64,000 nt of DNA from Theocolax elegans (Eukaryota; Arthropoda; Insecta; Hymenoptera; Cerocephalidae): NCBI GenBank assembly GCA_026168455.1, contig CM047427.1, positions 61,333,249 through 61,397,248 of the forward strand, read 5' to 3'. Numbering within the stretch: the stretch's first letter is position 1; the number at the start of each line of letters is the position of its first letter. The notes below the pieces were generated by a model that had not been told where the DNA came from, made no database searches, and saw only the letters and a list, made by a program, of their open reading frames with translations. Made by a program: the position numbers and the translations under genes. Of this stretch, positions 24,791-38,000 are shown in pieces.

Positions 24791-27639
24791 ATTCTTATAA
24801 TCTGTATGAGTTTTCGTTCTGGGTACTTTGAGAATCGTTTCGCTCTATATATAACAAAAAATAAATTATCCGATATATACTTCATTACAGCGAATTCGGT
24901 TTTCAACTTGTTTCTTCGAAATTAAAGTAATTGCCTTATTACTACTGAAATCCTGTAAATCTTTGGAAATAACAGTTGAAAAGCGTCTCGAAAAGATACA
25001 TTTATACGTGATTAAAGTAATCTATATTTGGTTAGCGGGTACTTATTTTTTATATTCACTTGTATTTGTATTCATCGGTTTAATCAACTGTATGTCATAA
25101 AAGTTGTTATTTCGACGAGACATAATTTTATTGTCGTTCAAGGAACATGCTTAGTAGATATTTCTCACTTTCTTATAGCTCAAATGTGTAATACATTAAT
25201 TATTAAAATTTATTTCCGGAAAATGTTGAAAAACGTGCTATTCATAACATGATTAATAAATTTAGGAAAAATTCCTTTCTTTTTGCGATTGTATGAGCGA
25301 AGAACAATGTTTTGACTTGTAGAGTGCTTCATTAAAACACTCATTACTTACATCCAATGTAACAGAATCCTTTGTATCTAACGGAAAAACCTAACAGTTA
25401 TGAGGTTCAAAATAGTGCTGCACAAGACTCCACTTTTAATAGAAATAAGTAAAACATGTTGTCAGTTCTGATGCTTGTGATGAACTATGTCTAATGGTTT
25501 TCTCCCATCTATTGAAATTAAATCAGCTATCTATTAATATTTGCCAATTTACAAGGTATTGTTAACCCCCAGAAATGGGTTTCATCGAGTGTACATGCTA
25601 TTATAATAGTATTAAAAACTGTTCTGACAATTGATTTTAATGTTAAAAATTAGTACGTATCTTAGGAAGATTGATGCAAGACTGCATCGAGTGTCTGATC
25701 TGACTTATAAGAAATTTCGAGTTTGAAGTATCATAAACGTTGGGAACTGAATTAAAATAAATTTTAAGTTATGCTCATTCTATTAAATGGGTACAGTAAA
25801 AAAAATCGTTTCACGCCTACTGATAATAGGCTAGTTTTCATAACCATTTTCTAGAAATGAAACCATTTTAAAGGCGTTGATTTTTACTAGGGTAAAATTT
25901 GTATATTTTAAAATTAAGGAAATTTGTTTTAATTGATCTATATATACTATAAGAAAATCAGTATATTGAATGATAACTTTATATATATATATGTATAAAT
26001 GATAATAACAAAATAAATATTACAAATAAGAATTTTAGTCGATATCTCCGAAGCACAGCAATTTTCGCATTTATGTATGCCAATGCGGCATCTCTTTTCG
26101 CGAAACATTTAAATACGTTCAACAGTAATAAAAAAGGATTTTAAGAAACATATTACATTTTCAATGAAAAAAACCTTCCCGAACCGGATTTGAACCAGGA
26201 ACTTTAACCTATCCAGGGCTGGATATATTTAAAATAATTATTGTATGCATAAAGTAATTATCAATTAATGACATCGAAAATTACTTTAACATACTTTTCA
26301 TTTACAAGATTACAAAACAGTTTTAAATAATTCATTAATTTTTCACTATTACTTTTTTAATAATATTTTATGAACGATTTTATCAACTTCACGAGTAACA
26401 ATATTAAATTAAAATTAAACTATTAAAGCTTTAATAATAATTTAAAATGTTAATGAATGTGTGTGTGCGCTCATGAGCAGTAAATATATTTTAATATTTT
26501 AAAACTGTATATTATGATATGATTTTACGAAAATTAAATAGTATTTACAGTCTAGCTGATAAATTTTTACAATGAAACATTATTTATAACAAACATGCGA
26601 GGTCTTTCGAATTGGTTCGAATAACATAGTTGCATCCGTAGAATAATCAAATATCAGATCATGCAAACATCCAAAGTATGCATCATTCGCTATACAAACA
26701 CGATGTAACAACATTGAAGCAAAGTAACACATAATCACAAAGTTATGGCTTTTTTTTCGCTATGTCTAAAAACATCCATCAGATTTTCGTGTCCTCGTGC
26801 TTCGAATACTTGCCCATGCTCGTGCAAGGTTGTAAACACGTGTTGCCAGTCAGCATAATCGAGTTTAAAACACATTCGATCTATAGGGTCAAATCCAATA
26901 TATTAAAATTCAATGTATTAAAAGATTTTTTCCTTACGTTTAAAACAAAGTATATAGAATAATTTTTAGTTAAAATAGTATTTAAAGTTTGTTTAATGTC
27001 TGGCAAACCAAGCATTGTAAAGGATCCTTTCCTCATTGCAGTTTAAAAATAGCCCTATTGCAGAATCTCACGCGAGATCTCATGTGAGATTTTTTAATAG
27101 AGTGTTACTTACGCACTCGTTTTACGGACAAGTAAAACTTTGTAAAATGTTCTCACTCACACTATTCGTACGAGTTTGTTTTACACCTTGTTGCATAATG
27201 CACTCCACATAATGAAGTAGGTAATATTGAATATGCCTGCTGAGTATTGTAGTAATTGCAAATATTTGTTTCACCGCGGCATAAGAGCATCCCTAATGTG
27301 CGAATCAAGCACAAGATACGTTGTAAAATAATTAAATTGATTAATTTATTACAACGATTTAAAATATTTCGCCATCACGTATTGATTTTTTAAAGGTACG
27401 CAACAGATGATTACGAGATTGAAAAATGTCGGTATCTTACTATCTACAGACTCTACAGTAGACCCGTAAATTGTCTAAAACAAATATTTATTTATTTATT
27501 ATATGGGAGCGCTCTAGGCTGAGCAAGCACTAATTGGTTATCATTGAGCTTTTTAAATCGATAGGCCGATAGTCCGCTCTGAAATCACAGAGTAAATAAA
27601 CCTTTGAAGCCGAAACAAAATTGATCGAAAGGTGCTTCA
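24791..27639. other. Intergenic AT-rich DNA upstream of the RGK promoter
   Basis: No protein gene is supported. It contains the tRNA-like fragment at 26172-26227, listed separately. Short open frames have no domain signature. Confidence 0.5.
26172..26227 (-). pseudogene. tRNA 3'-half-like fragment
   Basis: Read on the minus strand, a short hairpin (TATCCAG..CTGGATA) is followed by AGGTTAAAGTTCC, a T-arm-like GGTTCAAATCC, then GGTTCGGGAAGG and a run of T, as at the end of a pol III gene. I find no matching 5' acceptor strand or D-arm, so it is not a complete tRNA. It may be a tRNA fragment or the internal part of a tRNA-derived repeat. Confidence 0.35.
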
Positions 27640-28747
27640 GCGATGATTTGCAATGCTCTCGTTTCACGGGGCTATTCATTTTTCGCACAAACGTTGCGCG
27701 AGAAACAATAGATATCATTTAGAACGGGCCGCCGAGTGAACTGATTGTCCTCGTCAACTCGCACCATTGAAATTTGCGTAACTCGGTGTCAGTCCCACCC
27801 TGTGTAAATCGGTTAAACGGTCAAGTAAGATACGGTGAAAAAACCTGGTAGAAGTTTGCATCTACTTCGCGCATTCCATAATCGACCCGAATCCGCATCG
27901 ATTCCTTTATTTACACTGGCGCACACGTGGAACGGCGATTTCGTTGGAAAACGCTCCAAAACGAAAATGTTGCGCCCCTCCCGCGGGTCCCAGCAGATAA
28001 AAGAACGAAAGGAAGACAGATGGAGCATAAAGCGTATAGATAAAGAACGAAGGTGAGCCGGGAGAAAGCCAAAGGGAGGGAAAGAGGCTAAAAAGAGACC
28101 ACGAAGCGGCGGTGGTCGGGAGGTAGGGACGGGCGGCTCGGGTAGAGGGACGAGGTGGCGGCGGTGGAGGAGGAGGAGAAGGAGAAAGGAGGTGGGGGTT
28201 GGGTGGCGAGGGGCCGACAGAGAGACAGGGTAGCGGCCGCGTGGGAGGGGCGAGCGAGGGAGCTGCGCGCGGCGTCGCGACGCCGCTCGGGCGTCGCTCT
28301 TTCAGTGCCTCGCGAAACGCAAACCTGAACGGACGTGACCTCGCCTAACCTCAAAATTGATTCCGCCTCGAGTTTTCGGGCCCGGTAAACTCCGCGAGTG
28401 CGTGAGCTCTCGGTTCGAGCGTCGGACGCGAGGCCTGCCGGACAGTGGAGCCTACACTCGAAAATAGACGGAATCGAATTCGCGGAATCGGGCCCGCCGA
28501 AAATAACCGGCGCGGCTAACCTCGCGCAGGATCCCGCCTTTTTTCACGGAGGTCACGTGCGTTTACGAAACCCGGGGCATCGTCCGCGCGCGCTGCACAT
28601 GGTCGAGCGCGTAAAAATAAAACGAGCGCCGCGAAGGTTAAAAATATGGAGTGCCGTGGCAATCGATAGGGAGAGAGCGTAAATAGGCCGGACAGAACCT
28701 CGAGCTCTCGAGCTCTCGAGGATGCCGTGAACCCTGACCCCGCCAGG
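27640..28747 (+). promoter_or_regulatory. CpG-rich promoter and 5' UTR of the RGK gene
   Basis: Composition rises sharply from AT-rich to very GC- and CpG-rich, most strongly at 28,100-28,750, ending at the first RGK start codon. It includes GGCGG/GGAGG-rich tracts at 28,110-28,200, a GCGCGCGG stretch near 28,265, and tandem CTCGAGCT (28699-28720) close to the ATG. No TATA box in a convincing position is seen. Short frames through it (for example 28398-28682) look like chance GC-rich openings in the 5' UTR. The exact transcription start is not visible. Confidence 0.6.
28722..28730 (+). promoter_or_regulatory. Minimal two-codon upstream ORF before the RGK start
   Basis: ATG CCG TGA at 28722-28730 lies 26 bases before the RGK start codon and in another frame. 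Very short upstream ORFs can slow ribosomes and lower translation of the main frame. It acts only if it is within the transcribed leader, which is likely but not shown. Confidence 0.4.
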
Positions 28748-29009
28748 ATGGAGGGCCAGCAGAGCCTACGTAGGAAAACGCGCTCGGCATCGATATGCGC
28801 CCCAGGCTCCTCGAGCATGGAGCAGATGCTGAGCGTGATGCCGCCCTTGGGGGTCAAGGACGCGGTCCGCACCCCGAAAAGGGACAGTGGTACCGCGACC
28901 CCCGAGAGCAGCAGCACACCGACTCGCCGGCGTAAACCGGCTACCAGGTCGCAGAGCGCCAGGCTCAGTGGGGCGAACAAAAGTTTTCGCCGTAGGGCCG
29001 CGCAGCAAG
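28748..29009 (+). CDS. RGK exon 1: start and basic Ser/Thr-rich N-terminus
   Basis: It starts at ATG 28748 with A at -3 and G at +4, a good initiation context. It reads MEGQQSLRRKTRSAS and continues with Ser, Thr, Arg and Pro in low-complexity order, including TPTRRRKPATRSQSARLSG. It ends CAAG before GTAACA (phase 1). Basic RxxS patterns suggest kinase or 14-3-3 sites, which are known regulators of RGK proteins; that is inferred here. Open frame continues a few codons past the donor and then stops, consistent with splicing. Confidence 0.85.
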
Positions 29010-32000
29010 GTAACAGCGCCATCTAACCGGCGAGATTCATCTAGGGTCCCGATATTTAATTTTATTATTTTCCCTTTATCTCTGCCTCATTATCTTCTTT
29101 GCGGCAGGTTTCCTTTTGGATGACACCTTATTGCTTTTATCAAAGTGCTACCTCATTGATGGGGCAAACAAACAATGATCGCAGGTAGCTTTCAAACACG
29201 GCTAGCTCACGTAAAATCACTAACAACTAGAGTGTACTTCCCCTAAACTACTTTCATTGTAGTCTTGCGTGTCTACTTTAACCAATTCTTATTAGTAAAA
29301 ATGTTGCGATATGGGAAATCAGAGTAAATACGTTATACGTATATATGCTAACTAGATCTGATAGTTGAAAACCATAAAATGCGTTCCATGATATATAAAA
29401 TGATATAATATATGTATAATGAAACGTATTTTATGGTTTTCAACTATCAGATCTACATAGCATATCGTTTCAACGATATTCACCGAATGAATGCTTTTCT
29501 TTCTCCATCAAGCTCACCTTGAGATTTCTCGTATTTTACAAAAATTCTTGAATCGAAAGTATCTCTTGAATTGCTTGAATCGCTTTAATATTTGAAAAAT
29601 TGAAAAGTTTCAAAAGTTTAATTAACGATAACAATGAAAATTATTGACTCGTCGGACTTTATGAACCACCTCAGTTTGTACTTATCAACGATTTTCTGGG
29701 TCAAACTTTATTCAACAGTTTTTGATTTCGATGTATTTTTAGCAATTGTTTCTAGGTAATATTGTAAACTAATGAAAACAACTATCGCAGTTGCAAACAA
29801 AAAATCGTATTCTAAACATTCAATCCAATAGAGTTTAATGCTACAAATATTGTAACTTAAATATGCCTATAGTAGTTCTAAATAATACTTTCTGTAACAT
29901 TGACATAATGATACAATCTAATCTTCTAATTATACATTTTTATTATACTACATATTTATGCATCATTAGTAGGGTTTAGTTATTTGACTACTTGAGACAT
30001 CTTAATCCGAGTATGCATTGCACATATTAATTTTTTTTTAAATCACGAAAAGTGTAATATATGTAAATTATCCGAAATGAAGTTCTTACGCGGTATAATC
30101 CATTTATTATGTCCCGAGCTGGAAATTAAATTTACCAATATCGTAAGTAATTCTTGTGTAGTAAAGTAGTATTATTCTTTCTACGTGATAACTGCAGAAT
30201 TTTTAGTTTTCTCACAAGAGGAGTACAGGACCTCCGGGAAACGGATCTTATCCTAACTTTGGTATATCTTTTGTAATGTAGAAATATGAAGAAAGCCAAG
30301 TTATTGCTTGCCAATGGCCACTTTCACGAAAGTTATTCGACATCTAATAATAATAGCAGTAAAAATTATTTCCAATTTGATCGCTTATAACTCGGAAACA
30401 AATAAAGATAGGCACTCAAGCCAAAAACCATAAGAAAGTTGAGCTCAAGTAGATATGGTTTGAAGAAAGCTTAAATTGCTCAATTTGGAGCAAAGTTATG
30501 AAGGAAATAAGAAATTGAAGAATTTTAGGCTAAATGAAACAATAAATTTTTCATATTAAATATTGGTTAAAACTTCTTCATAACTTTGCTCCAAATTAAG
30601 CAATCTAAGTATCGTTGGTCATATCGTTGATTTGATTTTATATTAAGCAATATAAGCTTCTTTTTTTCAAATTGTATCCACTTGAGCTCAACTTTCTTAT
30701 GGTTTTTAGTTTGAGTGGCTATTTATATTTGTTTTGGTGTTATACGCGATTAAATTGGAAGTAATTTTCATTGAAATTATTATTAGATGTCGAATAACTT
30801 TCGTCAATGTGGCCATTGGCAAGCAATAACTTGGTTTTCTTCATATTTCTACATTACAAAAGATATACCAAAGTTATAAGATCCATTTCTAGGAGGTTAT
30901 GTACTCCTCTTGTCAGTGTTGTTGCACGTACTATTTATTTAAATTTATATTTTTTTCATTTCAATATTTTTAAAATGATAACATTCGTATTGATTTTGCT
31001 GTCTAAATATTCCTCATCTATAAAAGTATAATATGATTAAAAATGAGCTGAAAGCTACTAAAGATACCTGTCAAATTATAAAACATTGATAATTTATTAA
31101 GTCGAGTAAGACCTAGTCTTTATTTGTCTTTGATAATTGAATAAATTTTCAATTATATAATTCAACAAATTGATTAGTTCTAGTGAGTAAATGTTCTTCC
31201 ATAGTTACTTTCTATTGCACGATTGTTCCTTTTATTTGTCAAAACTTTAATATCTGTTCAAGTAAAATAATATAATTAATGTTTGAAACGAAGATATTGC
31301 ATTTTGTTTTATTTAAGAATAAAATAGAGTGCGATTTAAGTTTCATTAATCAAAGAAGATACCGTAAGAAATACCATAATGAAAAATGGAGTGCAGAAAA
31401 TTCAAATTATTCTTGTTGTATATGATACAAAAGCGAATGAATGTAATACATTGTCAATTTTTGTTATCACGTTAAAATTTACATGTAAATTTACTTTTAA
31501 CGAACAATATTTTTATTGTTATCTGTAATAAAATATTAAAGAATTAAAAATGTTATTGAATGTTGTATGCTGAATTTTTCGTAGTATCTGATGCATCGGA
31601 CACGATATACTATCGAATCAATGGCAACTTGTCAAAATAACAATTAAGTATTTGAATATCTAAAATTTTCGTTTACTTTGGAATTGCAAATGCGAACGGA
31701 AGGGATTGAAGTTTCAATTAAATTGAAATGACCAAATTAATTTAATTTGCAAAACAAGACAACCTCTAAGTTGGCACCAAAGTATGTAGGCCCATACGTA
31801 GTTGTCCAGACAAAAGGCTCAAACACGTACCTTATTCAGGACGGGCAAGGCGACGAGGAGATGATACACGCCGAACATCTCAAACCGTACGTGCCCGACA
31901 ATGGTATGCCTCTGGCCGAAGTAGACGACGTCGCCCAATCGACGATGGACGAAGAGGTGACAGCGACCCGCCTCCTGCGAGCAAAGACACCCCGAGCGAA

Positions 32001-35000
32001 AAGGTGTAGACTCCGGCCGCTCCTAGCGGGGAGCCGAGGCTCACAGTGAGCGTTCCGCCAAAAAAGGGGAGGAATCGTCCGCGGAAAACCGCTAGGATGG
32101 TCGTTCGTCCGACAAACAGGGCCATAGAACCGCGCAATAGCGTTAATGAATCAGAACAGAAGCGTGGTAGGGGTCGTCCAAGGAAGAGCCCGAAGTAAGG
32201 GAATACCCGGACAGTAGCAAGGCTAACAGCCGACACCCATCTCTGAAAGCTTCCTTTGAATCGAACTTTCCTCTGCCACGGAACAAGCAAAATAAGATCC
32301 CATAGCTTGCTGTGGACGACTAGATCTCAGAATTTCCGTGGCCAAAGATTGGGCATCCGAGCCCTCTCCCGATCTTGCACCCGCGAATCTCAGATACATA
32401 CGTCCAGTGTACGTGGAATCTAGGAGGGTGGTGTAAAGGTAAGCTACATACTCTTAAGCGTATGAAGCTGTACCTTATAACGAGCGCGAGTGACGATCGA
32501 AAAGCTCGTAGATGATCGGGAAAGCCCGCGCGCAAACCACGTAAGGACTAATAAGCTTGCTGAGAAGNNNNNNNNNNNNNNNNNNNNNNNNNNNNNNNNN
32601 NNNNNNNNNNNNNNNNNNNNNNNNNNNNNNNNNNNNNNNNNNNNNNNNNNNNNNNNNNNNNNNNNNNGCTATACCATAAAGCAAGCAACGCTGGACCGAT
32701 ATACACTCTTCCCTCGAGTTGAATGGACCAGTAGCTCGCGCGCGCATCTCGATCACGTGAAAAATGACACGACACTCGTGTCACGTTGGATTTCGATGAA
32801 ACTCGTCACTCGGGCTGCTCTGAAAGGACGGTTTGCTTCATAGGACCACCTCTTCTATGCAATTTTCATCGATTCGGGATTGTCAACCACCTCTTTCCAG
32901 ACCTCGTATAACTGAGATAAACCTTAAATAAACGTTAAATGAAAATTACTATATCAACATATAGTGAATCGAACCAGCTTAGAATTCAAATAATTTAATC
33001 GCTCGGTATGATCGTATACGTTATTTTATCTCAAAAATTATTTGCCTCAAATTATCAGTTTTTACAAGATTTAATTGAACATACATTATACTTTTATTTC
33101 ATTTGTACAACAATAAATAAAGTTTCTAATTATTTACTCAAAATGCATATGCATTGCGAAATGTAACGTTAAGTGCTTTGCGGCGTAATGGACATTGAAG
33201 GCTTTTTTGTTAAAAAAATAGTACTCGGGTGATGGAATTAAATTGAATGTTTTGGTATGTAAATATTAAAATAATTATCAAAATATCTGTTGGCTTTCAC
33301 ACCCAACTGTATTTTAAGTAATATCCAGTATTACGTATAAAAATAGAAGAATATATTAATAACTTTAGCAAAGGTTTATTTATATATATTTGACGAGTTT
33401 GTATAGCCACGCAGAGAGAAATTTATGCTGGTAGTACACGTGGTAGTAATTTCCGTGCAGTATATTCAGCAATCTAAATATTTTGTTTTCGATACGGTAA
33501 ATATCTAAATTATTTAAAAGTGAAGAAAGTCAATGTGTGGTCAGACCAAGTTTGCCTGGTAACCGGGACATTGTGCTTACTTGCTCGAGGTGCGGCAAAA
33601 CATCATTTTCATTGATTTTTTCCTGTTTTTCATCCATACAAAATTATTAAAAGTCGATAGCTTTCTGCTTGAACAGTATCATACAAAAATATTTGTCATA
33701 CAAATATTAAGGAATACACGAGGTTCTACCTATTCACGATTGATATGAATAGAACCTGAACGACGTGGCGAATAGCAGTATGTTCTAGGAGTTTATAGTA
33801 ATTTAATAACTCGCGAATCGTACTGGAATTGCATTAATTGTCGAAATATACCTTAAAGTAGAGAAACTTAAAGTTTAAAGTGTAAAAGTGCGTTCACTAT
33901 ATTTATAAAGATGATTTAAGCTTGAAATATATCAAGCAGCAATTAAATGAATAATTTGCTGTTTAATTTTATCATTTCAGTTAGAAAACTTTATAAACTT
34001 TCTTAGTCAGACTGAAACTATGTACAATTTAATGCACCCTGCAGAAATTATTTTTTTTACTATGATTTTAATATTTAACATTTGATTTTAATATAAAATT
34101 AATTTGTTCCATTCAAATAACTTTTAAAACCATATTTTAAAATAGGAATAACATTAAACGTTTTTCTCATTTACTTTGAAATGTTAATGTCAGATTCCCA
34201 AAGATAACAAATTCGTTGTTCTTTGTCTAAATCTTTCAACTTCTTTGTATATACGTTAAGTTTTTCGCATCTTTGCTATTATTTCTCGCACGTATATAAA
34301 ACGAATTTACCGCAAGATAATTATTTATATTAATAAAATTTATATTCATATTTTATAAAAGATTACTTTCAAAATAGCCAGGTTTTCATATAATGATGGT
34401 ATTTTTGTATGAAAATTTTTAATGAATTAAATATTGTTAAACTTCATGCGATAAGTCAACAGTCTCTTGTAATTTTAGCACACATTTTTATTTTCATTCT
34501 AAGTACGCATGTATTTCTCATTGTTCTACCTCAAGTGCACAAATATTCTCTTGGTTCATTTGCAAGTGCTATTCATTATAATATGTACTTATACCCGTTC
34601 ATGAAAAATCATAGAGAATTTTGCTAAAATTTATATAATTTTTACCAAATAAAATAAATTGGATATAAATTGCATCATTTTTATAATAAATTACAGTGTT
34701 ACATATATTTAACAATAGTAATGAACTGTAATTTACACCAGTTTGAAAAAAGTGCATTTAACTGGAAATAATAATAAAATAAATAAACTATTTATTGATA
34801 GTGTAAATAATGGTTGCAGTTACAATTAATATATTTTACAGCTTGTTGGTCTGGCTACGTTGTAATTTGACTTTAACAAAATATACAGTATTTAAAATAT
34901 CGGGATTTAGTTAAATAAAATATAAAAATGATTGAAATGCATCACTACTTTAGCGATTATCTTTATATTTATTGTAATGTAATTATTACATACAGATGTG

Positions 35001-38000
35001 ATTTTTTTATGTATAATTTCTGTCCATAAATCGTAATAAAAATAAAGTAATAGATTGAAAATTTTATTAAACTGGGTAGTAAATTTTCCTATACGCAGGC
35101 AGTTCCAGTACGTGTTGTGTTTCAGAATTTTTACTCTGTTGATGCTGCAAGAATATTTAGATACCTTTTATACAATTTTCTCTTTTTAGACATAATTAAA
35201 TAAAAAAATGTTTGCTTTTGCCTCAATAAAATAAATATTTATTTAGTTTTATATGTACAGTAATATATTTTAATTTTACATTGTTCTAGTATATCTAAGT
35301 TGATCAACTTGTAAATACAATATTATGCTTAATACAAATATCGTAATATTTGGTTCAGCAAATAAATGTTGAGAGAGTTAAATAATTTGTACATTCTTTT
35401 GTTTTATAAACTCACTTTCAATTTAATTTTTGTATCATATTAAATGAATTGTTTGAATAAATAGCAAACCACAAAATAGAAGAAAAAACGTTTTTTTACC
35501 CATTTTATTAAAATAATCTATACTTATAACTTCATTTCAAATAAATAAATATTTGATTAAACCAGATAAATGTGCAATTTTCTATAGATAAATAGTAACT
35601 TCCTATAAAAGGAATTTGTTATAGTGTTAATTTTATAACGATCCGGTTTACAATGTGCATTCTTCAAACTCACCAATTTTAGTCGAAGAAAATGCAATAT
35701 TCATTTGAATTTTTTGTGAATATTGAAAAATAAGGAAATTCTCATTCATCTGTAAATTCTGATAAAAATATTCAAAATCCAATACTTGTGCTCAACATGC
35801 GACGAAATATGTATGCTTGAAATATAAATTGCGTATAGTTGAACGCAAAAATTTTTGTAAAAGGATATATTTGTATAATGCATTCACGTGCGATCGAAAG
35901 GAAAAAAAATTGGAATTTAAAAAATAAATTGAGAAATTTAATTTGCTTCCGCAATCCTTCTTTTACTTTATACATCAGTATAAAAGAAAACAAATTTAAT
36001 TCTTCAATTAATTGCATAAACTCTCTGGAATTCACTGTAAATCTGGATCTAAAAGGCTTAAGCCATCCGATAAAAATTGACTTTGCTGCTACCTCTAAAA
36101 AGTTAAAATGCCGATGGAAACAGGTCTATGTAGATATATAATATATAGATGCGCATACTTTCTCTCTTTTTATAAAATCAGTTCGACACTAACCGGAAAT
36201 TAACCATTCTCTAATAACTTTTAATACACGTAATTTAAAATGTTAAATGAAAATCGTAAAATATTGTTAAATAAATACATAAATTTTATATATTTTTTGA
36301 TTAGTAATAGAAGAGTAAAAATAAATATTATAATAAAAAGACCTTGCCATTTCAATATCTAATTTGTAATAAAAAATAAATGTAATTCATTTTTAAATAC
36401 GAGTTTATACTAAGAAACTCTATACATATACAATTGTACATTCTGCTTTTATAAATTTTAAAAAATTTTTTTAACTCTTTGTGTTGATTCTTCAAATGCA
36501 TAATAATAGATATGATGTTACTAAAAATGTCATATGAAAATATTTTTTAACTGTACTTTTTAGTTACTGTAACTATGAACTTTTTCAGAATAAAAAGTTA
36601 TCATTTACTGAAACGTCTCTTTTTTTATTAAACTTTTATTTTATTTTATTAACTGATGACCGTTTGATGAAAAGTTGGCAAATAAATCCGTAATTAATAG
36701 CCAAGAAAATAGTTTCGAGTAACCAATTTCTACTAGGGTAAATTATGATAAATTTTGGATCATAAAATGTAAAAGATCAAGTGTATTTATTATCAAATGT
36801 AAGGTGGCTCGTGTCGCAAAGTTAGAATTATAATCCATTTAGTTTGGTGTGTTAATATTATAATGAAACCCTACCAACGATGTTTGTAATATCGAAATTG
36901 AAAGTGAACATGGTTTTAGCGGCATCGCAGCATGACTACCACATGGAAGGTACAGGGGTACGTTCGGCGCATTGCAGTAGCGAACCTCGGTTAACGGACA
37001 ACGATGCGAGTCCTGGTCTGAGGCGAAGAGGAAGCAGACGAGGTCAAAGTGTGCATCATGCTCATCAACGTAAGGTCAACGCTTACCTCGACGTTCCGGA
37101 TGTGAACGCGCCAGCGGTCCAACGAGACGATCTTCTAGATGACGATCTTTACCGACTCCGGAGCTTCAGTCTGACCAGTAAAGGTACATTGACCGCTTCA
37201 CTCTTATACACATTTTCAATATGCCACGGTACTTTTGACTCTGGTTGAACTATGTATAACTTCAATGTAAAACAGTTGATTGACAACAATTATGATTAAT
37301 TAAATAAAAGTGAATAATTAACAAAGCATCGTTCATTATATCTCATGTGATATGTTAAAAGTCAACGTATTTAGAATTGTCTAGTAGCATTCATATTTTT
37401 GGATAAGTTAATGAAACTAAAATAAATTAGGGAACGAAATAGTAAAGGACAAATAATTTAATGAATACAATTCACTGATTTATATCGTTATAATTATGTC
37501 AGTAACAAAATTATTAATATTAGTGCTATTTTATGCCCTTCAATATTTTTTTAATAATTCTGCTCGCCGTTTTTTCTATTAGATAAACAATTTTACAATA
37601 AAATTTGTTAAAATTTACAGTAAATGGTATTACAATAGTGGTTATTTTCCATAACGAAGTAGTACAACCAAATCCTACAAGGTGTCCTACAATTATCACC
37701 AAAGTAATGTCAATAAATGTTAGTCAAAACACTATTCATATATGAGAACTATATAAAATGATCGTGAAGTTTACAAAACTTAAGAAAATGTGAAAAAAAA
37801 AAACAATTTAGATGTTGCAAAGAAAAAATTTACGTGTTGTTTGCCTTTTACGTATGAAATGTAGTATCCACCATGTAATAATAAAAATTGAAACGCATTT
37901 GCAATGGATTGATCATCATAACCCACTATACGCATTTACAAATAATACCAGTAAACAATCGATTGAATCGCAGAAACCATTTACTACAGAATTAAATGAA

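Larger units (their letters stand above)
29010..36919 (+). other. RGK intron 1 (7.9 kb)
   Basis: It begins GTAACA and ends TTTTAG. It contains the 29341 palindrome, foldback copy A, the gypsy relic and the gap. From about 32,860 to 36,900 it is AT-rich with no supported gene; frames there (for example 35839-36141) show no domain and have intron-like composition. Confidence 0.7.

Noticed and set aside
28398..28682. Open frame in the CpG-rich region before the RGK start
   Set aside because: It begins at GTG, has no domain, and lies where GC-rich DNA gives long chance frames on both strands. It is best read as 5' UTR/promoter.
28516..29022. Long minus-strand open frame (168 codons) opposite RGK exon 1
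   Set aside because: Mirror of a GC-rich coding exon; no start context, no family motif and no splice partner seen.
32475..32843. Open frames crossing the run of N
   Set aside because: They are open only because the gap contains no stops; not real genes.
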